From NCBI GenBank assembly GCA_900752065.1, contig CAADTT010000068.1, positions 1 to 32,086 on the forward strand: DNA of 32,086 nucleotides, written 5' to 3'. The DNA is from Lachnospiraceae bacterium (GTDB lineage Bacteria; Bacillota; Clostridia; Lachnospirales; Lachnospiraceae). This document shows positions 10,201 through 20,600 of this stretch, in pieces. Position numbers and translations under genes: made by a program. The first letter of the stretch is position 1. Each line of letters begins with the position of its first letter. The notes under the pieces are model-generated. The model worked only from the letters and a program-made list of their open reading frames with translations. It did no database searches and was not told the DNA's origin.

Positions 10201-11627
10201 CTTTCTCTTATATGGGAGTTACCTCCAGTGGAAGCCTGACGTTTGAAGTGAATGAGATCGACATGAATCCTCCGGCTGTCAAGAAAGATGCTATGATCTG
10301 GTCGGCAAACTATGACCCGGATGGTGTGAACTTCACCAACCAGGAGATCAGCCTGCAGATGGAGTTTGACAAATACCTGGGTGACGTCACCCTGACAGAT
10401 GCGGAAGGGAATGTACTTTCTCTTGCCATACCGGATGCGGTGACGGTTTCCTGGCTGGAAAACCGGGTGACGGTGGTATACGACAACAATATGCCGCAGC
10501 TCAGGCTGAAAGCGGCCTCGGCGGTAAACGGAAAGGAAGTCGTCGTGGATCTGCCGGCCATTACCACGATCGATAAAACAGCGCCTGCCGTTGCGGTCAG
10601 CAATGTGGCATACAGCGTAAACCACAGGAAAGCGGTGATTACCATCATATCGGATGAGGATGGCATTTTAAGTATCAACGGAGCGCAGGGGCGCACCTTT
10701 ACCCAAACAGTGAAGGAAAACGGAACCTATACCTATACCGTGACAGACCGGGCTGGAAACCAGGGACAGGCAAGCGTCACGGTCGATGAGCTGGTGACCG
10801 GGGAACTGGTGCTGGCTTTGAGCACGGCGGGAACGGAGGAGTCGGTGATCGATCCGGAGACGTATGAGGCGAAGATCGGAGACATTCTCTACGCAAAAAC
10901 GAACCGTCCGGTCACGCTCTATCTGAACGGTCAGCCAGTCAAAGAAAACATGGCTGCCGGCACCTGGGAGTCCTTTACCGTTGGAGAGGATTCCGAAGGC
11001 CTGTATCCTGCCATCCGCGCGGTGGATGCTTACGGAAACGCGGCACTGGTACAGCTTCTCAGGATCCCCATGAGGGACAGAAAAGCGCCCGTCCTGCTGG
11101 TAGCAAAAAGACAGATCTCTGCGTCAGCCGAAAAGACGGATGAGGAGCTGCGGACGCTGCTGCTGGCAAACGTTACGTGCATCGATGAGACGACTCCGGC
11201 AGACCGTTTGACGGTTACGGTGGAATTTGACAGGAATACAACAGAAAGCAGGATTCCGGTGACGTACACTGTCAGGGATGAAGCCGGAAATGAGGCAGCA
11301 GATACCTGCTGGCTGCGGCTGAACGACGGCAGCGAACCGGCAGTCACCGTAAATGGCAAGTCCATCGAGTGGGATGAAACGATGGCGGTACAGTCCGGTA
11401 CAGAGACCATCCGGATCACTTCAAGCGGGGAGCCTTATAAGATCTCCTGGAAAGCGGGGATCAAGACGGAAGCCCAGCTAAAGACGGGCACCGGACTTCT
11501 TGGCAGAAGTGATGGAACAGAAGAGCAGAGCTTTGAGGCGGCGCTGACAAAGCCGGGATACTATACATTCTGTATTGTGACCCAGGGGCGGCAAATGTAC
11601 CGTTTTGTGTTATATGCGGAAGAATAA
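4206..11627 (+). CDS. Giant exported Ig-like repeat protein (2473 aa)
   Basis: This is a very large exported protein, probably an adhesin or a structural/scaffold surface protein; its function is unknown. Residues 1 to about 50 form a long basic signal peptide (MKLQKRKSKKFR, then a hydrophobic core ending near GGRAAAA). The rest is beta-rich, with many Ig-like modules recognisable by phrases such as DKTAPAVAVSNV, TVTDRAGNQG, VRAYDIYGNV, YTVRDEAGNEAADT and VDAYGNAALV. Two Asp/Asn-rich, calcium-loop-like segments are seen: DTNYDGIG at about 1281 and DDNNDKVPD at about 1961. The C-terminus (FVLYAEE) shows no LPXTG, SLH, LysM, choline-binding or membrane anchor, so it is either released or held by another protein. 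GAAAGGAG lies 5 nt upstream. The next gene starts 42 bp after the stop, so the two giants are probably co-transcribed. Confidence 0.85.
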   Translation: MKLQKRKSKKFRTALEGKRTLSVILTAALLLNPLGPVASFLAGGRAAAANYLPVPAAADFVLLNKVTANQSWNGYRSYSMGEDMVLTGSTGGTLINYEQGFTEMTYAHVYGGNTGWNAVFENKAFTGTTTEETVCRLGGYVYNNDGSTAYLGSGTANSSAYDESGMFTTDWLPCQEAKAVISGRGKAHVSHIWFVMADLTAPGEKGWNMEVRLEEGTPILWLTGKETVRPANDTITAEDLKKLKLRLGLVPRKNPGAEPIYVTAEAVKYKEDGSGLGFRVNSTEWSSLDGQEYQIINIQDATTESGYNFQLFSGGSLTVKRPLVDLAGNPVYFPSVPESTKAQGLYLDAQPPVAAAVKLSGTSVSASSQNLPDQWPEDIDRASLFSTKGNKLQMKVQLSELVVHPSAEDMKKISLSWNNLTRTTSRLTGIEDSYANGVNGGLVSTLVFEPITIRDDQPDSYQGKRIGANELYGAEYLRDYSGNVMAETGQAVDLTGVSPDCQNYLDTKGPLAEKKDILILNKTGQEAYYVVPLHIQDGTDGVLAAGVAGQTGRIALTSYAGAPQMTYEYEVSNSAGALDNLSQRGTIGGEGNEIWSDFPLLGNADYYLHIKLSDITGKELSDAKGLTLKLQLSDIIGNVSTPVFPVTNLELDQVAPELVLSAQGVTVSSTAEGNEAVLKVLAQSSDLNGINRMEYQWTVVGGNPAENGWTIVSADRQEITETVSGENTVSRDLVVRAYDIYGNVTEKRITMAADLSRAVGRFRVAGDPQTPSADTDLFISGPTSTGTITEEASTRATVVIGSNTYVRIFKGDEQVSLLDQTATDWYQVAISKGAYTGVTPQASPDWSYYGDISVSLTSSLKDLTPAVGNTVDDSGDVTLFQDASLTVAYASRQEDVHSVSFGDVQDSAGQEAHYHRLSVGEKTYSYYKFDRTMAGARMLFTLTNAKIGGWAQKDVDFDASYAVLVKTDREGNPLGDEEISERASLSQGGNQVFSVPACDKDGNPFASGAYALKVFVKQKAGGEQTFLGTVPLLLDSAGVPTQFGILSYDKMVRTVYGDNDLYNLYGVSMDQTAEEGDVLHTINVPVAKPDGFGMTTAISEGLNGRIPGTIGKIDGHAAYLTEVQNALKGSRASGSAPDIELLLSAQWTAEEEPGKWLGNVLGRASGIRFWNAASSGDPADLPYTEASYYTADSSNTRIRFDFNPKWYDEGVTSDVVSQEELAAKTLDDFALALGSNTICYQLEMENGLVSPVYQFELNLCDQAPELELEYSFGPSVIEKTDTNYDGIGIPKKYAEYVDVSVKDAFSAYGDLTFYHVSYNSFKKTWVREEMEAGGSIRISQNGNGSFGFLGTSTSNGSSYNGIEFTTREFICAVDRMGNAVSAYPILTGSDKENTEDDSYYYGITDDSSFFETTAPVLAYDGLTYTIDFESSSDRLDYYTVQMDDRLPERVDLSQPSYYYESVANSAGLVHATGYGIDFYLPYEPDRAEGEEVTHRVKITAYGYGETPASQPVEKTVEYEITAQNVKPRVEVDTEYYENNGWKVGEVRIKMNAPVKDEKHGISAHSLYMTAYKNGTYWLTLTDQYGNEYQQELVVSGMPEDPVIDISTTEPTVGPVVIKVTSGNYLLATSAHPDEGGAGGCQTQPTVTGYGSKEMEISIPENCFFSICWGEDEETIHSNYVSMSINNIAKNTELSPAVQWCYDASMLEDGNILRGDRLRAVLIDKNGAALVDPQTGSMPYYEFVPGGATEYTFSGCQTTDGRTVPDTTAVLPVTLLPYETEAEDVDAPDLAVTGYVMRQGKSSQIPGVYLQSRLENAAVIYGYEDAYGAENIFSDMRPFLAKMSWANSYTFRVGVEDQSKVRLFVKQELSETAPDYETGTSDSIEGVSLTGRTLTVSQNVEFVLYAVDENGNTSVVPFQVTDLGDLPEPEYVKARTKAGDEVRIYLLKPEIAGISDLQITNDDNNDKVPDAKTEDDVKSAFYGMPYLSVKENGTVVLRYSFSYMGVTSSGSLTFEVNEIDMNPPAVKKDAMIWSANYDPDGVNFTNQEISLQMEFDKYLGDVTLTDAEGNVLSLAIPDAVTVSWLENRVTVVYDNNMPQLRLKAASAVNGKEVVVDLPAITTIDKTAPAVAVSNVAYSVNHRKAVITIISDEDGILSINGAQGRTFTQTVKENGTYTYTVTDRAGNQGQASVTVDELVTGELVLALSTAGTEESVIDPETYEAKIGDILYAKTNRPVTLYLNGQPVKENMAAGTWESFTVGEDSEGLYPAIRAVDAYGNAALVQLLRIPMRDRKAPVLLVAKRQISASAEKTDEELRTLLLANVTCIDETTPADRLTVTVEFDRNTTESRIPVTYTVRDEAGNEAADTCWLRLNDGSEPAVTVNGKSIEWDETMAVQSGTETIRITSSGEPYKISWKAGIKTEAQLKTGTGLLGRSDGTEEQSFEAALTKPGYYTFCIVTQGRQMYRFVLYAEE

Positions 11628-11669
11628 AGGAAACGGTAACTGGGGACAGCCTTGAAAGAAGGAGAAGAT

Positions 11670-14600
11670 ATGAGAAAAGTTTTTAAGAGACTGACGGCAG
11701 CCGCACTGGCTGCGGTACTGGCGGTGACAGGCATCCCGGCGCAGGCGCTGGCTGCCGAAACCGGGCAGACGGAAAGTCCTGAGAAGCTGGAGCTTAAGGA
11801 CGACTATATCAGCGTTACCGTTTCCGGGGAAAACGGAGGTTTCCGGATCGATACGCTGGAAGGAAACAAGCTGAAAAAATCGGATAACAATAAGTTTTTG
11901 CTGTATCCTGCGGAGGATTATGATACTTCCTATACATCGTTTTCCATCACCAGGACAGACGGCACGAAAGAAGAGTACATTTTCGGGCGCGACTACGGAT
12001 TTCTGGGAATGAATAGCAGTGATGTGGCGCTGAGCAGACAGGGAAACAGCCTGACTGCTGTGTGGAGCGTAAAGGATCTGACCATCCGGCAGACCCTGTC
12101 GCTGCTGGATGAGAGCGCCGCCCAGCATGGTATGGTGTCTGTCGGTTATACCGTTACCACAGACAGGGATGATGTAGCGGACGTAAAGATGCGTCTGATG
12201 CTGGATACTGCACTGGGTTATCAGGATTACGGTGTGTATGAGCTGCCTGATGCGGTAGGGGACTATACCCATATCCGAAAGGAGACTCTGCTGGACAATC
12301 AGGACGGCAGCGCATTTGCTGGATCCATGTTCGCGGTGGACGATCCGGGCGCACCGAAGGTGACGGCATACACGGTGAATACTCTCAAAGAAGGTGAGGC
12401 GATAAAGCCTTATCAGGTGGGCTTCGGACATTGGAACCATCTGGCTTCCACGGTCTTTGACTTCACACCGGATAACACGCTGGATTTCACGAATCCCTAT
12501 AATGAAGCGTACGAGACGGCGGACAGCGCCTATGCGCTCTATTACGACCTGGGCGCACTGGAGCAGAACGCTTCTGCCGAGATCAGTACCTACTACGGCG
12601 TTTTTTCCAACGCAACGGTGAGCGATGAAGAAAAGGTGGCCATTAACTTTTTGTCCCTGCCTGCTTCCATGACGCTGAATGAGGCAAAGAATGCCTATGA
12701 GCCTCAGGCGGAGGGCGGCAGACCGGGAGACGTTTCCGTGAAAATGGCAATCGAAAACATTGCGCCGGAAGCGCTGGATGCCATGACGGTGGTTGTGAAG
12801 ACGCAGAATCAGGTGCTTCCCTATGAGGACTGGTATCAGAATGTGCCATATGGGGAGGAAGAATCCTTTACCACTGTGATCAACGACTATCAGCCGGGAG
12901 AGACAGCGCAGGTGGAGGCATTTTTCCAGGTAAGCCCTCTTCCCTCCAGTGAGTACAGGCGGTTTGAAGTCCTCTGTTACGATGCGGCGAGAGGGGAAGT
13001 GCTGACGGAGGCGAAGCTTCTGGGAAGCCGGGATTTCTACCTGTTCTGCCCGGGAACATTGGGAGAGAAGGTGGCTTTCACCAGTATCGAGCCGCAGATG
13101 GTTTACACGGAGGGAACGAAAAATGTGTATCTGTCCGGTCAGAATTTTGCCATGCTGAATGACCCTACCTCCTATGTGACGTATCTGCACTCCCTTTCCG
13201 GCGGCAGGGATGTGATCGTTCCTGCGAAAAACGTGGTGGTGGATGCGGAGAAGAACACGATGTATCTGGTGGTGGAAAGCTCTCTGGATCCGGGAAGCTA
13301 TCAGGTGGTCTTTGACTGGAATGAAGCGGGGAAAGAGGACACGACCAGCTCCATGCTCCAGTTTTTGGCGACAGACAAGCCGGAGTATATGTCCCCCGTT
13401 TACGGAATCGTTACGATCGAGAAAGCGCCGGACTACAGCGACGATGCGCCCCGGTACCGGGTGATGGCCTACGGGGACGAGGAGGCGTATGCCCGGGATA
13501 TGACGGATCCCAATAACCAGGTGCTTCTGGAGTTTAGGGGAAATTTCAGCCTGTGGTATGATGAAGCCGGAAATATTACGGAGGCAAAGGCGGTTTCTCT
13601 GGAGGATGTGGAAGGCAAGATCAGCAATACCATCAACATCAGCAATTGTCTGGACGTAGAAGCAGGAAGCGTCAGCATTCTGGTACAGGATCCGGGAACG
13701 GATGGACAGGTGATCGAGACAAACATAGACGGAAAGGTGTATACCACCAACAGCCGGACGAAAGTGTGGGACGGCGTCTGCGCCATTTCCTCCATCGAGA
13801 ACGGCTCGGTGAGCACGCTCTTGCAGTACACCTCGGACGCAGATCAGACGGATGATCTGGAAAACAGCGTGGCAAACACGAACGCGATCACGCTGATCTG
13901 GCCCGGTGCGGCCAGCGGCGTGCAGACGCTGGCGGGCATCATGCTGGAGTTCCGCTACTGTCAGTTCGGCATGATGGCGCTGGAGGATGGTCCGGTGTCG
14001 GACAGTACGCCGAAGCGCAGAGTCATCGCCTTTGGCGCGGAAATGTCGCCGGATTTCCTGGTGCCGACCAATTATAAATGGGGTGAGCGGAGAACCTCGA
14101 CGATGGAGGCAGTACAGCTCAAGCTGGCAAAGAGCAACTATACGGCAGAGCAGCTCCGTGATGTGCAGGAGCGGTATGCCCTGGATCAGGAGGAGTGGGA
14201 GGAAGCCGAGGGAGGCAGCCTGGCTCTGTATGTCCATGACATTTTATTTGGCGGCGGTTTTATCGGCTTCAATGCTTCCGTGGAGGTAGAGCTTCCGAGC
14301 TATGCCGATGGTCTTCCGGGTGTAGCGGGCACACTGGGGCTGAAGATCATACCGATGGACGGCTGGTGGGAGGTCGGCGTCGCAGGCACGGCTGATTTTG
14401 AAGTGCTGCAGATGGAAGCGTCCCTGCGGTTAAAATCCTACAACGGTGTTCCTGTGCCGGACAATCTGTATTTTTATCTGGGAGGCATCACCCCCGGCGT
14501 CAATGTGGACGGTATGGGAATCTTCTGGATCCAGGGGATGGGCGGCGGATTTGACAGCCTGTATGACACGCTGTTTTCCTCTGCGGCAGTGCCGCCGCTG

Positions 14601-17600
14601 ACACTGATGCTGTCGGGACAGTTCGCACTCTTTACCTTGCTTCAGGCGAGGGCGGATCTGAACCTGAGTATGCGGGGCTTCGACGTCTCCCTGAGCGACG
14701 TGGGCTTTAGCGGCATCAATCTGGTAGATTATATGGGGATGCATACCTACTGGTATCCCAAACTGAATATGAAAGCGTCCATGAGTGTCAACATCCTTGA
14801 CATCATACAGGGCGGCGGCTATCTGGTGCTGGAGGAGAATCTAAAAAATGGAAAGCTCTTCTGGGAGGGCTTTGTGACTGCCAGCGTAAAAACGCCGAAG
14901 ATTCCCCTGATCGGCAGTATTACCGTGGGCAGCGCAGACCTGGGAGTGAATGCGGCGAAAATCTGGGGAGCACTTCATGTGCTGAAGATGGATATGGGCG
15001 TCACTTACTACTGGGGAGGAGACGTAGACTTTTCCTTTGGAAAATATGATACGCCGGAACCCACTTATCCGGTGGCCCTGCTGTCGGATATTCCGGTCTA
15101 TACAGACGAAGAGAGCGGAAAAGTGCTCTACATGAGCATGGGGACAAATGCAGAACTGGCGGCGGAGGCGGAGGTAGAGCCTGCCGGACGTTCCGGAAAA
15201 GCCGCGGAGACGGAGAGCAGCATCGAGAGCAGCGTAGACCGTATGACGCATACGATCTGTCTGGGCGATTATACGGGGACGAGCGATAAGGCATTGTCCG
15301 TGCTGTTTACTGCGGACAGCATGGAAGAGGCGCGCGCACTCGTATACGGCGACGGCTATGAAAACAAAGGCATTGTGCTGAAGGATGAAAATGGCAATGC
15401 TTATCCGCTGACCTGGCTGGATACGGAAGAGGCGGCGGAGGAACAGGAAACTGCCAACGCACTCCTTTCCTATAATGAAGAGACAAAGCAGGCAAGCGTA
15501 ACCATTTCCTTTACAGAAGAAGAAAGCTATGCACACACCTGGACCCTGACGGGCGGGGCTCCCTCTGACCTGGCGCTGTATGAGCTGAAAAGACTGGCAG
15601 GTCTGGACAGCGTGACATATTCCGGTCCGGAAGATCAGTCGATGACGGTGAACTGGACGGGAAGAAAGCTGGAGGAGATCGAGCATCTGGCGGTGTATGC
15701 CGTGGACGGTGAGGATGAACTGTACACGCTGTATGAGACAGATCAGGCGGATGAGATCACAGGGGGGACGGCAAGCATTTCTGTGCCGGATACACTTCCC
15801 AGCGGTTCCTATACGCTGCGCGTCGTGGCTTCCAGCGAGAAAAACTCCGTCAATGATATTCTGGATGCGGAAACAAAGTTTTCCTATACAAATCCGAACC
15901 AGCCGGAAGCTCCGGTGATCGGCAGCGTGGGGCTGGGCGGTGATTACAGCCTGGATGCGGCAGTGACAAAACAGGCAGAGTATGACGGCTATATGGCAAC
16001 CGTCTATGAACAGAAGACGGTAGATGGAAAGCAGGTCTGGACGGCTACGGATTTTGCAGGGCAGCAGATCAAAGCGGACGAGTCAGGAGAGCTTCCGGAC
16101 ACGATTACCGTGGGCGGAAGATATGAGGCAACGGTTCTGACCGATGCGGAAGGACATGTGGTATCGCAGGAGGACGCCGAGGGAAGGACGGATATTACCA
16201 GCGAAAAGAAAGTCTTCGGGCTGGAGGCCGGGAAAACCTACTGTGTAGGTGTACGGGGCTATCGGATCACAGCCGATGGAAAGAACATCTGCCAGTCGGC
16301 GGAAGTAAAGAGTGAACCGGTCATCATGCGTGCACCAAACCCCGCAAACGTGACCGTGTCGGCGCTGGGGGCAATACAGCTCACCGATACCGTGGATGTG
16401 GCGGCGGCGCTGGATACGGTAAACAGCGATACCGTGACGATTCAGATCGCCTCCGACCAGCAGGTATCAGGAACCTGGTATCTGGATGGAACATCAGGCG
16501 GCGAATGGCAGGCGGATGGCAATGAGATCCTCCGGCTGGGAGAAGAAAGCGGCCTGGCGGAAGGAGAGCATATCCTGGAGCTGCGGGGTGAGAACGCAGG
16601 CGGGGACGGCGTGCATGTTCAGTACCGTTTCCGGGTGGACGTCACCGCACCAAGGCTGCAGATTGGCGGTCCGGCGGACGGAGCGTTCTTCGGGGAGAGC
16701 GTGACTGTGACTGGACAGAGTGAGCCTGGTGCAAAGATTTATATTTTAAAAGAAGGAGTGCAGGAAAAGATGGTTGCCGCAAATGCGGCGGGCAGCTTTG
16801 CAGCAGAGATTCCTATGGACACTTCTGCGCTGGAGCAGGAGCTGGCAGTCTATGCAGAGGATGCCTCCGGAAATCAGAGCATACAGTATCAGATGAAGCT
16901 GACAAATGAGCTGATCGGCGCACAGGATGTCCGGCTTGCCATTTATGTGGACGGGACGGACTGCACGAATCAGACCCTTCCGGCAGGCGCGGGCGGCGCA
17001 CTGGAGCTGCGTGCCGTGTCCGGAGAAAAGAGTGTGGCGATCCCGGCGGACAGCAGCATCGGCCGTCAGGTGGAATGGTCAGTACAGGCAGTGGAAGGAA
17101 CGGCTTCTCTGGAGGGGCAGACCCTTGCCACGGACGGTCAGGTGAACGGCATCCTGCTGGCGGAGCTGGAACAGCAGTCGGCAGGCGTGGTACTGGGCGG
17201 AAATAAACCCATGAGCAGCAATACCTATGTCATCAGTCTGCCGCAGGATACGACAGGTTATGAGGTACAGACAGAGCAGGAGCTTGTTGTGAATGACGGT
17301 GAGAGTTTTGCCTTCACGGTAACTCTTTCGGAGGGCTACACTGCCACGGAGGATTTTGCAGTCGAAGCCAATGGAGTTCCTTTGACGGGAGCAGACGGCG
17401 CTTATGTCATTCAGAACATCCATGCGCCGAAAAATATTACGGTAAAAGGCGTCGCAGATATTACGGCGCCGGAGGCAGAGATTACCGTCAGAGAAAATCA
17501 GTGGAAGAATTTCCTGAATGATATCTCCTTCGGTATCTTCTATAAGGAGAGCCAGGATGTGACCATCACAGCCACAGACGGAGGAAGCGGGGTTGACAGT

Positions 17601-20600
17601 ATAGAGTATCATCTGTCAGACACAGCGCTGACGCTGGAGGAGGTCAAGGCGCTTCCGGCGGAGGCATGGACGGTATATGGAAGTACATTCTCCATCAGCC
17701 CGGACAGAAAGTGTGTGATCTATGCCAGAAGCACGGATCAGGCAGGGAATACGGTATATGTATCCTCAGACGGAATGATCCTGGATGCCACAGCCCCTGT
17801 AGTCACCGGCATCGAAAACAACGGGACGTATTACGGCGACCAGACCTTCCAGGTGGTGGAGGAATATCTGAAAGAGATCCGAATCGACGGGGAGACGGCA
17901 GACGCATCCAGCGGAAGTATTGAGATTCCGGCGGATAACGGGACGCATACCATCGAAGTGGCGGACCAGGCAGGAAACAGCATCACTTATCAGATCACAG
18001 TCTATAAGATCTATACCGTGCAGTTTGTGGCGGACGATACGGTGATAGGCACGAAATATGTGAACTACGGAAACGGCGTTTCGGCAGACGAGTTCCCGGC
18101 GATCCCGAAGAAGGAGGGCTATGACCAGATGCCGCCAAGGTGGGAGCCGGGAAGGCTGGAGAATGTGATGGCGGATACCACCGTTCAGGCGGTATACACC
18201 ATCAACACCTACGAGATCACGCTGCCCGGGGATCCCGAGGGCTATGAGATCCGCACAGATCAGGAGACGACCGTGGAACACGGTGAAGACTTTAGCTTTA
18301 CGGTAGGATTTGCGGAGGAGTACGCAGCCGGGGAAGGCTTTGCGGTGAAAGCCAACGGAACCGAACTTACGGGAGAAAACGGCGTTTACACCATCACGGG
18401 CATTCACGATTCTCAGACCATTACGGTAGAGGGCGTTGCAGACGTTGTATCCCCGACGGCGGAAATTGCCGTGAAAGAGAATCAATGGAAGAATTTCCTG
18501 AATAATATTTCCTTCGGCCTCTTCTATAAGGAGAGCCAGGACGTGACGATCACAGCTACAGACGGAGGAAGCGGGATTGACAGTATAGAGTATCATCTGT
18601 CAGACACAGCGCTGACGCTGGAGGCGGTCAAGGCGCTTCCGGCGGAGGCATGGACGGTATATGGAAGTACATTCTCCATCAGCCCGGACAGAAAGTGTGT
18701 GATCTATGCCAGAAGTACAGACCGGGCGGGGAACATCTCTTATGTATCCTCGGACGGAATGATCCTGGACGGCACAGCGCCTGTCATCACGGGAATAGAA
18801 GATGGAGATGTCTTCTATGGCGACCAGACCTTCCGGGCAGAGGACGAATATCTGAAAGAGATCCGAATCGACGGGGAGGCGGCAGAAGCTTCCGGCGGAA
18901 GCGTCACGATCCCGGCGGATAACGGGACGCATACCATCGAAGTGACGGACCAGGCAGGAAACAGCACGGTTCGACAGGTTACGGTATATAAGATTTATAC
19001 GGTGCAGTTTGTGGCGGACGGGGCGGTCATCGCTGAGAGACGCGTGAACCACGGAAGCGGAATCCCTGCCGGGCAGTTCCCCGAGATCCCGGAGAAGGAG
19101 GGCTATAACCAGACAGAGCCAAGGTGGGAGCCGGGAAGTCTGGAAAATGTGATGGCGGACACCACCGTTCAGGCGGTATACACCATTAACACCTATGAGA
19201 TTACGCTGCCGCAGGATGCAGAGGGCTTCCACATTCAGACAGAGCAGGATCTGTCGGTGGAAGACGGCGCAGCTTTCCGCTTCACAGTAGAGTTTGAGGA
19301 AGAGTACGCAGCAGGGGAGGACTTTGCGGTGAAGGTAAACGGAACCGCACTCACGGGAGAAAACGGCGTTTACACCATCACGGGCATCCACGATTCTCAG
19401 ACCATTACGGTAGAGGGCGTTGCAGATGTTGTATCCCCGACGGCGGAGATTGCCGTGAAAGAGAATAAATGGAAGGAATTCCTGCATACGATCTCCTTCG
19501 GCATTTTCTATAAGGAGGGTCAGGATGTGACGATCACAGCCACAGACGGAGGAACCGGCGTTGACAGGACGGAGTATCACCTGTCAGACACGGCGCTGAC
19601 GCTGGAGGAATTAAAGGCGCTTCCGGCGGAGGAGTGGACGGTATACGAAGGCACGTTCTCCATCAGCCCGGACAGAAAGTGTGTGATCTATGCCAGAAGC
19701 ACAGACCGGGCGGGTAATACGGTATATGTATCCTCAGAGGGAATGATCCTTGACGGCACAGCGCCTGTCATCACCGGAATGGAAGATGGGGATGTCTTCT
19801 ATGGCGACCAGACCTTCCGGGCAGAGGACGAATATCTGAAAGAGATCCGGATCGACGGGGAGACGGCAGAAGCTTCCGGCGGAAGCATCACGATCCCGGC
19901 GGATAACGGAACGCACACCATTGAAGCAGTGGATCAGGCAGGAAACAGCACCATTCGTCAGGTTACGGTCTACAAGATTTACAAGGTGCAGTTCACAGCA
20001 GACGGAGAGATCATCGACACGAAATATGTGAACCACGGAAGCGGTATTCCGGCAGAACAGTTCCCGGCAATTCCGGAGAAACAGGGATATAAGGATACGC
20101 CTCCGAAATGGGATGTGGCGGAGCTGAAAGAGGTAACGAAAGACACTGTCGTTCAGGCAGTCTATACGCCTGACCATTATAAGGTTACTCTTCCTGGATC
20201 GACGGAAGGGTATGTCATCCGTCCGCAGCAGGGAATGGAAGTGGCATATGGCGAAAGCTTCCGCTTCACGGTAGAGATTGCTCAGGGATATAAGGCGGGA
20301 GGCCAGTTCCGCGTCTATGCCGGAGACCGAGAGCTTACGGCTGTCGATGGCGTGTACACCATCTCCAATGTACAGGGTGCGGTAGAGATCCGTGTGCAGG
20401 GTGTGGAAAAAACGGTCGAAAATAAACCCGTCATACAGCCGCCGAAGGACGGACAGGTATTTGAAGAGGGAAATTATTACTACAAAGTGATCAGTGCGAA
20501 AAAACGGACGGTACAGGTGACGGGTGTGAAAAACACGAAGCAGACGGTGATTACTGTCTACAGCCAGGTAATGCTTGGCGGACAGAGCTTTAAGGTAACG

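Noticed and set aside
11610..14237. 875-codon open frame on the minus strand
   Set aside because: It lies wholly antisense to the 3091-aa gene, is rich in Arg/His/Ile/Leu in a pattern typical of shadows of biased codons, has no ribosome binding site or signal, and resembles no family.
17223..20405. Mobile element or insertion as the source of the 984-bp repeats
   Set aside because: The repeats are in frame, code for secreted protein modules, and have no terminal inverted repeats or transposase.
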